From NCBI GenBank assembly GCA_038373865.1, contig JAXGGA010001597.1, forward strand, positions 1 to 64,000: 64,000 nt of DNA. The letters run 5' to 3'. A program made the position numbers and the translations under genes. The stretch is from Uloborus plumipes. Its lineage: Eukaryota > Arthropoda > Arachnida > Araneae > Uloboridae. Numbering within the stretch: the stretch's first letter is position 1; every line of letters starts with the position of its first letter. Positions 46,647 through 58,102 of this stretch are shown piece after piece. A model generated the notes under the pieces. That model saw nothing but the letters and a program-made list of their open reading frames with translations, had not been told where the DNA came from and searched no databases.

Positions 46647-47880
46647 ATATTCAAAAAATAAGCAGTACTAAATTACAGCTCAAATATAAACCAAGACTGT
46701 TGCGTTATGAACTACATTTGAACGTTAAATTTTTAAAATCTATGGTGTAAGACTTTCTCAATAGCAATCCTCCAAAAAAAAAAAGCTCTATCATCAATTC
46801 TTTAACTTAATTGCAATAATAGCTAACGCAGAAACAAGAATATTCATATAGATTAAAAATAATCATTAAAATGAAATATTGGATTAAAATGAAATATTGA
46901 GATTATTAAGTCAGCAATAAATAAATCATGGCGGCTTTGGTATTGAATGTTATACTGTACAATTAATGCACTCAACTTTGAAGAACTGGATATTTTGGGC
47001 TGAATGAATGTGGTAGTATTATGCTTTTAAAAATACATATTGCTTATCTTTTTTTTCTATAGCCCTTCAAATAAAACAAAGTTAAACGGTGGAACACGAT
47101 CTGCCCTACAGTTAAAAAAATCGAGTCTGAAAAACCCATTGAAACAAAATAAACAACTTGTAAAGCTCAAAATTTACAATAACTTCTTTATGTCGCTACT
47201 AAAACATCGCATTAAAAGGACAGATGTTATGAAGCAAAAAATAAGAGGTAAGGAAATAATTTAAAGCAACTTTCTCAAATTCATTTTTTGTCAGACATGC
47301 TCTTCAGTATTGAATAGCTGTAATTAAAAAAAGAGAGAAAAATCTACTATAAAGCTCAAAACCAAACAGGCGGCTCAAACCGATTCCTCTCGTGTATTTA
47401 CTTAATACTGGCTTCGATCATATGAAAAAAATAACAATTGTTTAAGTAACTGCTATAAAAAGAATTTGAAGCTGTGTTTAGTGTTTGCCGGTCATTTAGT
47501 TTAAGTGTGAAACATTTTTGAAAAATTGCAGAACTTTTTGTCTAATTGTATATTGATAAAGTCATATTTTATGTCATTAAAACTAATACGTTTGTATAGA
47601 GTATGAGTAAATATAGGAATTGCTGGTATTAAATACTATATTTTAGCTTATTAGTGAAATTCCATGTTTTGCATTGAAACTCTAAGTTACAATTGGAAGA
47701 GCAACGGTTTCACCCCAACTATTTTTTCAAAGGGTGAATAAATTAATTATAAAATAACTAATCCATTAACACTTCTAAACTTAGAATATTGCCTCTCAAA
47801 TGTATTAGGAACTAATAGTATTTTTTCCAATGACTAATTTTATTACTAATGATTGATTTTGACTAATTTTATGGTAGAGA
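46647..47880. other. Anonymous AT-rich sequence
   Basis: No recognisable gene or repeat end. Confidence 0.45.
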
Positions 47881-47882
47881 TA

Positions 47883-48047
47883 CAACTGATTTTCTATTAG
47901 GTGACTTTCAAGGGGGACAAAAAATCGTTCTTAAGCATCGTTAAACAGAATTTTCTAAAGTTACAATGGGTGGTCAACTATTGTGTGAAGTCGCCTTTAA
48001 ATCGAGAAAGTCGTTAAATTGATCGTCGTTAAACAGAGAGTTAATTG
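47883..48047. mobile_element. pogo-like MITE, diverged (165 bp)
   Basis: TA at 47881-47882 and 48048-48049. The ends CAACTGATTTTCTAT and, inverted, CAATTAACTCTCTGT match imperfectly. The interior has GTTAAACAGA phrases near both ends. Confidence 0.5.
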
Positions 48048-48159
48048 TATGCGTAAAAGTTTTTTAATTCATTACAAAGCTAACTTGAAAAAAGAGACCC
48101 AAAGATGAATTTACAGACAACTTTCTGAAAATCTTGAATAAGCGTCTATACTAGAGTTC

Positions 48160-48300
48160 CTCATTGTCCCGAGATCTTCTCCTCTCGCCGAAATTCCGGG
48201 AGGAAGCGCAAGCGCTTCCCGGAATCCCTCGGGGAGATTTCATCGCACGCCTCAAGTTTGCGGACTGAATCTTTGGCTGACCACTGCACGGAAGCTCTCT
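48160..48300. other. GC-rich pocket with a strong hairpin
   Basis: ATTCCGGGAGGAAGCGC, AA and GCGCTTCCCGGAAT form a stem of about 14 bp with a small bulge (about 48190-48224), and surrounding phrases (GAAATTCC, GGAGATTTC) extend the fold. It may be a regulatory element, an untranslated exon or a small structured RNA. Confidence 0.35.
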
Positions 48301-48512
48301 TAGCTGCCAGTTTTTGTTACTTTTAGTGGTAGTTCATACATGCTGTCACACTTTTTTTAGCCATTTTGGACCCTCCTCACATGTTGTCACGACGTTTCAC
48401 TTCACCTTACCCCTTCCAACTCTGTCACATGCCACGCTATTTTTCACAAACATATTCTTTAAGAAAAAGGCTCGATATTACACTTCGTGTTACTCCCTCG
48501 CAATCCCTTTAC

Positions 48513-48731
48513 TACAAAAAAAAAAGAACTTGTTTTTACAGTATAATACTGGCAGCCGAGGTTCCAGATTAGAACTAAAATGCACAGTAATAAACTGTAA
48601 GATTGCTAATTTTGCAGTAATGAACTGTAAAATTGCTAATTTTGAAGTTTATTACTGTACATTTTAGTTTTAAACTCGAACCTCTAGAACCAGTATGATA
48701 CTGTAAAAACAACAGTTTATTTTTTGCGGTG
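48513..48731. repeat. Inverted-repeat element of the TTTTTACAGTATAATAC family, copy 2
   Basis: Left block TTTTTACAGTATAATACTGG at 48533 and inverted block near 48695-48715 ending in TTTTTTGCGGTG. It is shorter than the relative at 30102-30483. Confidence 0.7.
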
Positions 48732-49559
48732 TTGTCGCAAACTGTCAGAATTTCACGAGCCCTCCCCTCCCCTCAAAGCTTGAGATCATTTGTAGACAGC
48801 CCCTTAGAGGCGATCTACTATACTGAATCTGTTAATTTATCAGTCAAAACTTAAACTATGTTTTTGGCGATTGTTTATGGAGCTGGATCATGACACGAGC
48901 GAGCAACGTTGCCCCGCTATCACCGAATTTGCCTCCAGAGCAGACAAGAGACGATGTCAGCGTAGTTGAAAGCAAGGTGCTTGGGGGGAGGGGGGGGGCT
49001 CGGAATCGAATTACTATACATTTATATGCTTTATGGGGGGAGGAAACCAGGTGAGCAAACTAACAAGAGGCCCTTCGTGGTTCTCAGCTACCCGGTTCGC
49101 CATTCACAAAAAAACATTCCAAAAGCAAAACCACCCAACACGGATTTATGGGTCGCTACTTCTAAATGAGTTGGTAATTGAAACTTTTAATAAAAGTTAA
49201 ACGTATAAACAATAATTGTGATGCCACAAGTTCTAGTAGTCAAGCTTAGCTTTGAAAAATTCAGTATCGGAAGGAAAATCTTTCTCCTAAAAAGTTATAT
49301 GTTATTAGCTGTTTTGCACGGTCTACCTCGAAAATAAAAATTACGTCAAGTGACGCATTTTCAACAATCAGGTTTAAATTTAAAAAAAAGAAAAAAATTG
49401 CGTCAAATTGTATACTAAAGTGTTGAAAATAGCAATTTTATGACTAAAAATTTAACTTTTGACCTCTTTAGCCTTTTTTTTTTTTTATTAAATCAACAAT
49501 AAGCATATAATGAAGAGATTTAAGCATTCCGTCTCACAGATTTTCAATCAAAACACCTT
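48732..49559. other. Unassigned sequence
   Basis: G-rich runs at 48979-49000. Nothing else was recognised. Confidence 0.4.
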
Positions 49560-49975
49560 CCCCCCATAAAGGTGAAAAAGTTTCCCTTTGTGAATTCTTG
49601 AGCAGCAACAGACCTCTGTACCAAGTTTGGCAAAGATCTGGTGTAAACTGAATTTTTATAAAGAAAACCCCCAAGGGGTCGACCACCTAGAGAAAAAATC
49701 CCCATGTGAATTCCTGAGCATTAAATTACCTCTGTGCGCAATGTGGCGAAAACCCAGCATAACCAGGATTTTTATAAGTAAAATTACCCTAGGGGTTGCA
49801 GCCTCCCCCAAATAAGGGGAGGACGAAAAACCCTTTATCTGAATTCCAGAGCATCAAGCAACATGTGTGCCAAATTTGGTAAAGATCCGCCGTAAATTGT
49901 GGGTTTGCATAAGGAACAAACACACATACCCAGACACAAAACTTTGCGCCGATTAATATTTTTTATAGTGTAGTA
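49560..49975 (+). mobile_element. LINE (RTE-like) 3' tail with tandem units of about 120 bp
   Basis: Three degenerate tandem units share TGTGAATTCnTGAGCA, CTGTGnnCAAnnTGGC and TTTTTATAA phrases. The end (GGTAAAGATCCGCCGTAAA, then AACAAACACACATACC and a TTTATAGTGTAGTA finish) is the style of RTE-clade 3' tails. No coding part remains. Confidence 0.5.
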
Positions 49976-52823
49976 TATTTTAAATAATAGAAGAGCCGAA
50001 ATCTCATTTTAGGAGTTTGATAGAAGAATGCATTACTGTGACTTCATATTTTTTAGTTTATTTGACTCAAGAAATAGAAGTGGCCGAACAGGCTCAAAGA
50101 TACTCTGAATGACTATAGTTTTTTTCACAAAGTTGAATATAAAGAGTACTTAGGGTAATACTTAAATACGTTTTTTGATTTTTTATTGCTCATAAAAATG
50201 TTTTAACTTATGAAAATATAAACAGGCTGTTTACAAATAAATGTCACTTTTGAAGCCAAGACGTTGTATTTAGCGTTACTGCAGGAGCAGTTTTCGAGGA
50301 AAAATAATGCATTTATTGAAAAATGCAATAAAAAATGTCATCACAATTTACTGCGATCTTTGTAATAGTAAAAAAAAAAAACTGACATGAAGTGTGATTG
50401 TGATCTGCTATACTGATAATTATAGAAAGAAAAGGAGATTTAATTTTGCTTTAGGTCGAGCTGGAGTAGAAAATAATGAATGGGCATGTGTACGCGAGGT
50501 ACTTTATACCACCTTAGATACTACTGTTCTAAATCTCTAAGATTTCTCTTGGGTTCGCCCCCTTCTAAACTAAGTCCTGGATTTAAGCTTGGATCAAATC
50601 CACTGTTGCATCACCTTAAACCGAATAATACTTTATCCCAATTGGCAAGTACAATATTTTTCTGACGCTAAGTATTGAGCGTAAGTCTTTGGAATGAAAC
50701 TGTTCTGATTTTCGGTTACAAACTGAAGCATGTAATTAGGAAAATTCATTAAAACATTTACAATATTAAAATCATATTAAGTACCAATAACGCTACTCAT
50801 ACTAAAAACCTTCTATTCGCCCACACCGGTACACTAAAAAAGTTCCACAAAATTAACGGTTTCAAACCGACATATTGGCTGGAAGTAAAAATCTTTTTGA
50901 AAAATTCGGAGGATTTTCAAAAAAAAAAAAAATAACTAAACAAAACGTACTGTCGAAAAGAAAAACTAAAAGAGCTTTCCGTAACTCCTGTGGCATGTAT
51001 GCTAGTTTGCGGTAATTCTGCTTTTTCTTTTTACACATGAATTTTAACTCATCCTTGAATCACTTTCGTTGGCAAGGACATCATTTAAGAGGTCATTCTC
51101 ATCACTGTGACGTTTCAAGACATACTTAAGACCAACTGTGGCTGAAGATCGCTTTCTGCTGGACCACTTTCGCGTATCCATAGGCACATGTCGATTGTTA
51201 TTGAGAGATAAAAATCATTTTTGTGAAACTCGACCACAAAAACCTTAGGTTCAATATTTAAAAGCATAATGTAATAATTTATTTCAAATTACACTATTTG
51301 CTTCACTTCTATGTTTTTGTTTCGTTATATTTTACGAGAGACTTAAAAAGCTGAATGTTCAAAGATAAAGTTTGTTTGTGCACCAAACTAAAACTTCATA
51401 TTTTATTCTGGTGCATTTTTTTTTTGGAAAATAGGTAAAAGAACAAGGAAATTTCCTTCTCTCAACCCTTTATGTCCCAAATTAAGTGAACAATGAACTT
51501 GTATACATTTTTTCGGAATTTTGAGTTGCAAATACATCAAAAAATATTTTTATCAAATATAAAAAATTTGAAAATTTTGGGGGTCTAAGGCCCCCTATGT
51601 CTTTGACCACCAAGAAAACTATTTCCGATTGCAGATACCAACTGTCGGCCTCTCAGCGAAGTACAAAGAGTGGTACTCAAAAGCGTCAGCATGATTCAAG
51701 CCATTTAGGATTCATTATACTAAATTAATATAAGCTGGACTTCTGAGTCCCATCGGGGCATAAAGGGAATAAAAGCCGTAAATCTACAGAATTTATACAG
51801 GTTTGCCCAGTTCACCCAGTTGTCAGCTTAAACATTTAATCTTATGGTTTCGCGAAACGTTTTTTAAAGTTTGTATAAAAATCACATGTCATGTAAAATT
51901 AAGGTTATCTACAACGTTTTATCGCACAAATAATGCAGATTGCTGCAGGCGCTTGTTTCAGGGTTACAAGGAAGTCAGCAGAGAAAAGCACACGGGGGAA
52001 TAAAAGACAGTTAAAATGGTAAAAATTGGAGATGAACAAAGCAAACAAGACAAGATGACACCTAGAGTCAAAATTTATTACATAATTTTATCAGGAAAAA
52101 GCCATTAATTATGCTGTCATCTCCGCGAAACAAATTCTTAGAAGTAAAAACTTAAAAACCTAATACAATTTTGAACTCGAAAGTCAGTCTTTTCATTGTC
52201 TTATCCTTTAATTAGTTTTGCATGAGCTGTGGTATGAAATAACTGTTTTTAGTCAAACATTTAAAAAAAGTCAATGTACTGAAAAATTATAATGAAATCA
52301 TACTTAACACAATAGAGAATGTTTAAAACTACCGCGACGTTCACATTAGGATAAATTTAAATTTTTCAATGCTTATTTATATGTGTTACACTTAATCCTA
52401 TTAATTAGTCAGTACAAATAATACCCCATTTAAATGCATAAGCAAAAACTGTCTACTGTGCGTACCAACATTTTTGCTACATTAACAGCAAAATAAGTTA
52501 AAAAGTTTTATATAGCTATTTTTTTTACTTAATTGGTTAATGAAAATGTACAATCATAGTTTTAATGAAATGTTTTTTCTCTTTGTTGTATTATGCGTCC
52601 TAAAAATTCCAATGGGAGCTTATGTAGATAAAAAACAGGCATTAAACTTTTTACATAATGAAAAATAGTTTCTAACAATACCTGATTTTAAATTCTACTG
52701 ATGACTTTTTTTTAAATTCGTAATTTACTTGAGTGACCGTTACTTTAAAGACACAAATCGGAATGCAAATGAGTAAAATTCATTAAAAGAAGAATAACTC
52801 TAAATGCAAAAGAACAACATTAA
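49976..52823. other. Unassigned sequence
   Basis: Mostly AT-rich. The only coding-like segment is on the minus strand at 51044-51181, listed separately. Confidence 0.4.
51044..51181 (-). other. Short coding-like frame of unknown identity
   Basis: A 45-codon minus-strand frame from an ATG at 51181 to a TAA at 51044, with a basic start (KWSSRKRSS) and an acidic end (NDLLNDVLANESDSRMS). Composition and codon use look more protein-like than most frames here. Upstream codons remain open for a further 11 codons. It could be the last exon of a gene or a remnant of a transposon gene; no family is recognised. Confidence 0.25.
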
Positions 52824-52829
52824 TGTGCA

Positions 52830-53043
52830 ATACACAGACAGTTCGGTTATTCCATCCAGGGACTGCAGTTTCGTGCTTATTGGCACTCGTCAACCTGGAA
52901 TAGGAAGTAACCGCGCGGAAGGCAGAAATCATCTTATAGAAGCAAAGAGAGCAAAAAAACTGGTAGCTAATGTAAAATTAGAACACCAGCGAGAGACAGC
53001 ACAGTAGTATGGTAACAACTCGTAAATTTAATGCAGAGCTACA
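52830..53043. repeat. Dispersed SINE-like repeat, copy 2
   Basis: Homologous to 33885-34110. Its right end is interrupted by the hAT element at 53052. Confidence 0.55.
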
Positions 53044-53051
53044 GGTATTTA

Positions 53052-53766
53052 CAGAGGCGGGTCTAACGGTACGCGGACTAAGCGGCCGCGTGGGGCCCCG
53101 TCGACCCGTGATGCGCCATGGGGCCCCGAAATTCTCCTAGAATCTAAAATTCGAATGCACTGGTTTTAGATATAACTGCAACCTATAGCTAAACCAACGA
53201 GCTTTTTTGCAGGCGGAGAATAATATATACCAATAGGCTAATAAGGTCCAACCTAGGGGCCCCGCTCTGGGGGTCCCAAATTTGTTTCATAAATAGTTTA
53301 AAAGACGATGACCGTTTCTGAAAGAAAATGAGGACTCCCCCATTCAAAAGAACATCTGAAATTTCAGACAATTTAAGTCTCTCGTGTCGTAATATTTATC
53401 AAGCTGCTAGAGGGATGTCTTGCATATTTCCGAACATGGAGACACTTTTGAAAATATTTTTGACAATACCTACGTCAAATGCATCAGGTGAAAGATAGTT
53501 TTCAGTTTTAAAAAGAGTAAAAAATTATTTACGTAGTAAAATGGGAGAAGGGAGGCTTACCAACTTTGCCATACTGTATATTGAACATGAACTGTTGAAC
53601 CGCGTCGACACGGAAAACATAATTAATGATTTTGCTGCAATTAAATCTAGACGAAAATTTATATGAGGTATGTAAATACCCCCCTCCAATTTTTTTAGAG
53701 TAGGGTGGAGGAGGACCCCCAAAACTTTTACCGCTTGGAGCCCCCACTTCACTTGATCCGCCTCTG
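53052..53766 (+). mobile_element. hAT element remnant (715 bp)
   Basis: A perfect 8-bp duplication GGTATTTA (53044-53051 and 53767-53774) flanks ends CAGAGGCGGGTCTA and, inverted, CAGAGGCGGATCAA. It carries the C-terminal part of a hAT transposase. The first 100 bp contain several GGGGCCCCG-type phrases. Confidence 0.92.
53367..53666 (+). pseudogene. hAT transposase C-terminal (dimerisation) domain, with a stop
   Basis: The plus-strand frame gives IPTSNASGER, then a stop in place of the usual Ser, then FSVLKRVKNYLRSKM, RLTNFAILYIEHELL and a terminal IKSRRKFI before TGA. This is the conserved C-terminal dimerisation region of hAT transposases (consensus around ERSFS...LK.IK...R..M...RL). The domain normally pairs transposase subunits. 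The in-frame TAG at 53499 and the absence of the catalytic core show that the gene is dead. It fills the right half of the element 53052-53766. Confidence 0.85.
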
Positions 53767-53774
53767 GGTATTTA

Positions 53775-54536
53775 TAATAATAGACTTGAAAACATTATTA
53801 ATGACAACAATTATAAACAAAACACTGTTTTACAATATCTGAAATCACAATTAACCTTGAATACTATTTTAAACAAATATGAATCAAAAAGTAAACACTC
53901 AGACATGTATAAGAGCTTTGGCGGTTATGTCATCAAAAAAACAATGTCAAAAACATGAAATACAAAAGTCTTAAAAGGAGTTCTGATTTTTCTCAACTTC
54001 AAATTTTCAAGAGTATTCGTAAAACTCAAAAATATCAGGGACGGAATCATTATCAAATAATCAGTTAAGATATTTACCAAAACAAATTGGCAGTGAAAGT
54101 TTTTTTCCTAGTAAAATAATCCCGAGTTTTGCACATTAAAAATACAAATTCTAAAAAATATTTCTTTTCTTAAAGACTTCTAGCTGATTTATATGTTCCA
54201 ATAGGTATTTAAATTTGAAAATAAGCAGTTTTGGAGTTCATTAAAAATTATTTTTCCGACTTTTTACGTTTATCAGGTAATCTTTTTCTTTCATCCTTCA
54301 ACTATAGCTGGTACTTGAAAAAATAATCTTTATTTCAAAATAACTTAAGATACTTACACAAAAAATTAGCTACTTTTTTGTAGAATAAATTTTATGCGCT
54401 ACTTTTATTTTAATTACCGAGTTTTTATTAGTAGCTGACAGTGTTGACATAAAAGTAATTCCGTTGTTATTAAATTAATTTCTTTATTATTAATTAAAAC
54501 TATTTCCACATTATTTAAAAAAAATTAAAACCCTAC
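53775..54536. other. Anonymous AT-rich sequence
   Basis: Nothing assignable. If the exon at 54537-54609 is real, this is the start of its intron. Confidence 0.45.
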
Positions 54537-54609
54537 CTTTATAAAGCTTCGCCTCAATCGGCAAACGGATGACGCTCAGCATCAAGATGAAACTTCGGAT
54601 TCGCATCAT
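54537..54609 (-). CDS. Candidate first coding exon with signal-peptide-like start
   Basis: On the minus strand ATGATG opens 24 codons plus one base, ending at a GTAGGG donor (54535-54536). The peptide starts basic (MMRIR), continues with a hydrophobic stretch (SFILMLSVI) and ends IEAKLYK, a plausible though weak signal peptide with cleavage after Ala. The region 54537-54900 is GC-richer than its surroundings, as expected of a first exon with its leader and promoter. It faces the same way as the cadherin exons at 6.9-8.4 kb and leaves phase 1, whereas the exon at 8290-8395 starts in phase 0, so at least one further exon would be needed between them. A chance frame cannot be excluded. Confidence 0.35.
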
Positions 54610-54900
54610 TTCGTCTGGGTGATCTCGCGAACAACGGGAGAAAACTCTTGGCTCACTTGTTGATTGTCAGCATCTTCAAGAGCGAGTGACTCCCGAGAAT
54701 TAAGTCATTCATATGCAGGAGGGGGCTTGTCGCCAAAGGGATGTCGTTTGGCGATTAATGATGGAAAGTTAAGATGCATGCGCGGGATGCTTGTCCAGGG
54801 GCGTGCTAGAGCCGTCCTGGACGAATCACGTTTTATTTGGTTTGTTTTTCTTTTTAGATGCTCAGTGGCGGTTCTAGGAAGGAGGGACTGCAGCATGACG
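54610..54900 (-). promoter_or_regulatory. GC-richer stretch upstream of the candidate first exon
   Basis: It contains several CpGs and ends with two phrases like hAT termini (CAGTGGCGGTTCTAGGAAGG at 54860 and CAGGGGCGTGCTAGAG at 54796), so part may be transposon remnant rather than promoter. No TATA box or start site can be assigned. Confidence 0.2.
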
Positions 54901-55100
54901 CAACTGATGTTTTTATCGGAATTAGTTTCGATGATATAAAAATTGAATTCTGATTATAGAACATGCTATTATTAATTTTTAAAGAGTACAGCAATTTAAG
55001 TTTAAAGTGATTGCTGTTTATGTTGTCAGTTCTCTTTTCATAATGTAACTCACTCGATCCGCATTTTCTCTTATAACTTATATGTTACAATAATCACTTT

Positions 55101-55338
55101 AGGGATATTCCACGGAAAAACTGCCATCTTGTCGCGCACGTGCCGCTCATGTATTTCATTAAAAAGGAATGATTTTAAAGAGTGAGGACCGAAAATTTGT
55201 TTTTTTAAAAACCCCAACCGGTGTGGAACTCCTTAGGCAAAAAAAAATATTGTTCATTACCTTTTAAAATGACTATTTTTAATGAAATATGAGCGTCACT
55301 TGAGGGACAAGATAGAGGCATTTTCGTAGAATTCTTTA
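55101..55338. repeat. Inverted-repeat element, arms of about 65 bp
   Basis: GGGATATTCCACGGAAAAAC with CATCTTGTC and ATTTCATTAAAAA is mirrored by TTTTTAATGAAAT, GACAAGATAG and GCATTTTCGTAGAATTC. The target duplication was not resolved. Confidence 0.7.
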
Positions 55339-55660
55339 TATGATTATTACATCGTTTATTATTAGCACTCTTCGGATCAGGGGACTAAGTTTTTGTTGAA
55401 ACTGTCAGAAACTGCTTTGCTTACTCAAAATTTGGAAAAAATACTGACCGGGAAACTAAGTAATGATAACAAATCCTTCAGATATGATATCTCAAGAGTT
55501 TGAGTCAAGGATGGAAATTGATCAAAAGATTACTGTAGCGCCCACGTTGACATAATCAGCAGTTTGGCTGATTGTTAATGGAAAACATGGTTGTGGAAGC
55601 TGAGGTGTCCGAAGGAAGATGCTTTAAAAATAAGCAACCTCCTACAAATGGTATACGCCC

Positions 55661-56115
55661 AAAATGTCGCGGCCGAAATGTCGCGGGCCAAAATGTCGCG
55701 GCCAAAATGTCGCTGGGAAAAAATGTCGCGGGCCAAAATGTCGCGGGTCAAAATGTCGCCGGTCCAAAATGTCGCCGGGCCAAAATGTCGCGGTCTAAAA
55801 TGTCGCTGGTCAAAATGTCGCCGGTCAAAATGTCGCCGGTCCAAAATGTCGCCGGACCAAAATGTCGCGGTCTAAAATGTCGCTGGTCAAAATGTCGCCG
55901 GTCCAAAATGTCGCGAGCAAAAATGTCGAAGGTCCAAAATGTCGTGGGCCAAAATGTCGCCGGTCCAAAATGTCGCGTGTTCAAAATGTCGGTCAAAAAT
56001 GTCGCGTGTCCAAAATGTCGTCGGTCCAAAATGTCGCGTGTCCAAAATGTCACCGGTCAAAAATGTCGCGGGCAAAAATGTCGCCAGTTCAAATGTCGTC
56101 AGACAAAAATGTAGA
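55661..56115 (+). repeat. Left terminal array, about 30 units
   Basis: Units such as AAAATGTCGCCGGTCC and AAAATGTCGCGGGCC, 13-16 bp each, CpG-rich and diverged from one another. Because the unit has no stop codon, long repetitive frames (up to 180 codons) run through it in several frames; these are not taken as proteins. Confidence 0.97.
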
Positions 56116-57648
56116 AGATCCGACATTGATAGTACCAAAAATTAAATTATATGAAAAGGCTTTTTTACACCAAATTAGCAAAAGATTGCTAATTGCTGTT
56201 GATGAACGTGTGCGTTAATGATAGAATAGACTAAAATTTTTGAAAAATACTAAAAAAAAATTACCCTTTCGGCTTGTAACCGTTTCGAGCGTTTTCCAAG
56301 AAACAAATAGTTTCAAACAAGCGTCCGTTATTTATTTACAATAGCTTATTTCACCGTGACTCGCTATCTACCAACTTAAAAACGAATAGATTAGCAGCTC
56401 AAGCCAAGTTTAATTGATATTGAAAGGAAAATTTATGTGTTAAAAAAGAAGTTGAAGAAATGTGAAATGAATAAGACAGATATACAATGTTTGACATTTG
56501 TTTTTGTTAAAATTTCTTACATGATCGAAAACAAGTCTATATAATTTAAATGATAGAGGTGTTTTTATTTTCTTCTTCATAAAATGTGTAAAAGAAAGTA
56601 TTGGATCAGGGAAAAATTGTCAATTTGGAAGAATTTACACGTTCTGATGTGCTGAATTCAATTTTATCGTTTATTTTTTTAAAGGAAAATGTGTAAGTGT
56701 GTATCTGCGTGACCCATTTTTTGGGGGCGACTCTACCACAAAACTTACTGCGTAAATTGGAATGAAATTCGGTACATACATATACCAACGAGTATGTGGT
56801 TCAGTGCTGATTGGTTTTTGCCGCTAGTTCTTCCAAGGGAGTTTTTACATGCAAGAATGTAATGGAACGTGATTACTATGTCTGAAGAAGGTTCAGACGA
56901 AATCGAATAAAAATTGGCCCATAAGAAGCCTTCAGAAGATACGCCATATCATCGAGGAAGCAGAGCAATTGAACTTCTTATTTTTCATTATTTGTGAGTG
57001 ATGTATATCAAGAAGTAATGCAAGTATTTAGACAAAATTTTGTTTGTAGAAGAATCTTAAAGGTAGAGATGCTTATTCATTTCTGGCGTTAATCAGCTCA
57101 GACATAGTACTGTACCTTCGTTACAATCAGTATTTAAATGTGGAGTTGAATATAATACCATTTTTTCTCTTGAAATTTCACCTCCCCTTCCACCACTTAG
57201 TTGTTACAAAGAAAGTAATAATACATGAACTAATTTGATTTCAAACGTCCCCAAATAACTCTTAAAGAAAATGTTCTAGAAGAAAATTGCCGGCTATGCG
57301 GTAATTAAACGGTATTCCGTTTTTGCAAAAGGAAAAAAAAAGCCTTTACAGCAAATTTATTTGTTTAATTTCTTTGTGTGAAAAAAAAAATAATATACTT
57401 TAAAAAAAACTAAAAAATACGCTTTTAGAGTAAATCAAATTCAAAAGAAGATTTTGAAAACTGTTGAATATCCGCTAAGTTTACTTGCACTTATAATATG
57501 CATTTTGTGGACGATCGATGCCCTACTCAGAACTAATGGCAAATGCACTTATTATACATCAACATGCAATATAGTTTAGCCTTTAGTAATAATAATGGTT
57601 TTTAACATATTACTTTTACGTTTGTAAAGAACGTGAATTTTATCTTTG
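56116..57648. other. Interior of the foldback element, left part
   Basis: AT-rich, no coding frame with a recognisable domain. Confidence 0.5.
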
Positions 57649-57835
57649 ACTCACAAGGGGACCTTACAGGTTATCACTCACCGATTTTGATGAGTTTTAT
57701 ATATTATGTAGAGGGACCCACCCTAAGTATTTTAGCAAAAATATATTCCTCAATGCGCCTTAGTTTTTGAGATATAACGATCCAAAGTTCAGCTCGAAGT
57801 TGTTACAGAGGTACGGTTGAGCAGTGGGCACAACA

Positions 57836-57902
57836 GCGGCCGTAGCCCAGTGAGCAAGGTCCCTCACTCCGACCGCTGGAGGTCTGGGGATCGAGTCCCG
57901 TG
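57836..57902 (+). ncRNA. tRNA-like (SINE-head-type) sequence, left copy
   Basis: GCGGCCGTAGCCCAGTGAGC contains an A-box-like TAGCCCAGTGAG, and GGATCGAGTCC near the end fits a B box (GGTTCGANTCC with one change), about 45 bp apart. The 3' acceptor strand that should pair with GCGGCCG is missing, so this is a tRNA-derived promoter segment and not a working tRNA gene. Confidence 0.55.
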
Positions 57903-58034
57903 AATTAACAATATTAAAAATTGAAAAAAAAAATTCTTTTCTAAATGAATAAATAAATAAAATAAAAATGAATAATTAAACGATTTTCCATTAACTATCG
58001 AATTTTTTTCGATATTAAAGAAAAAAAAATACGT

Positions 58035-58102
58035 CACGGGACTCGATCCCCAGACCTCCAGCGGTCGAAGTGGGGGACCTTGCTCACTGGGCTACGGCCG
58101 CT
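58035..58102 (-). ncRNA. tRNA-like (SINE-head-type) sequence, right copy
   Basis: Inverted copy of 57836-57902 with the same A- and B-box-like motifs and a few substitutions. It also lacks the 3' acceptor strand. Confidence 0.55.

Noticed and set aside
55572..56114. 180-codon repetitive frame through the left AAAATGTCG array (and similar frames at 58704-59102)
   Set aside because: The 15-16 bp unit has no stop codon, so long frames arise in several frames and on both strands. Units vary in length, which would scramble any protein, and no start context or domain is seen.
55661..56115. CRISPR-like regular repeat array
   Set aside because: Units are contiguous and degenerate without unique spacers, the array is mirrored at 58660-59106 as the end of a transposon, and the window is eukaryotic.
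57836..57902. Functional tRNA gene
   Set aside because: A- and B-box-like motifs are present but the 3' acceptor strand does not pair with the 5' strand and the D arm is poor.
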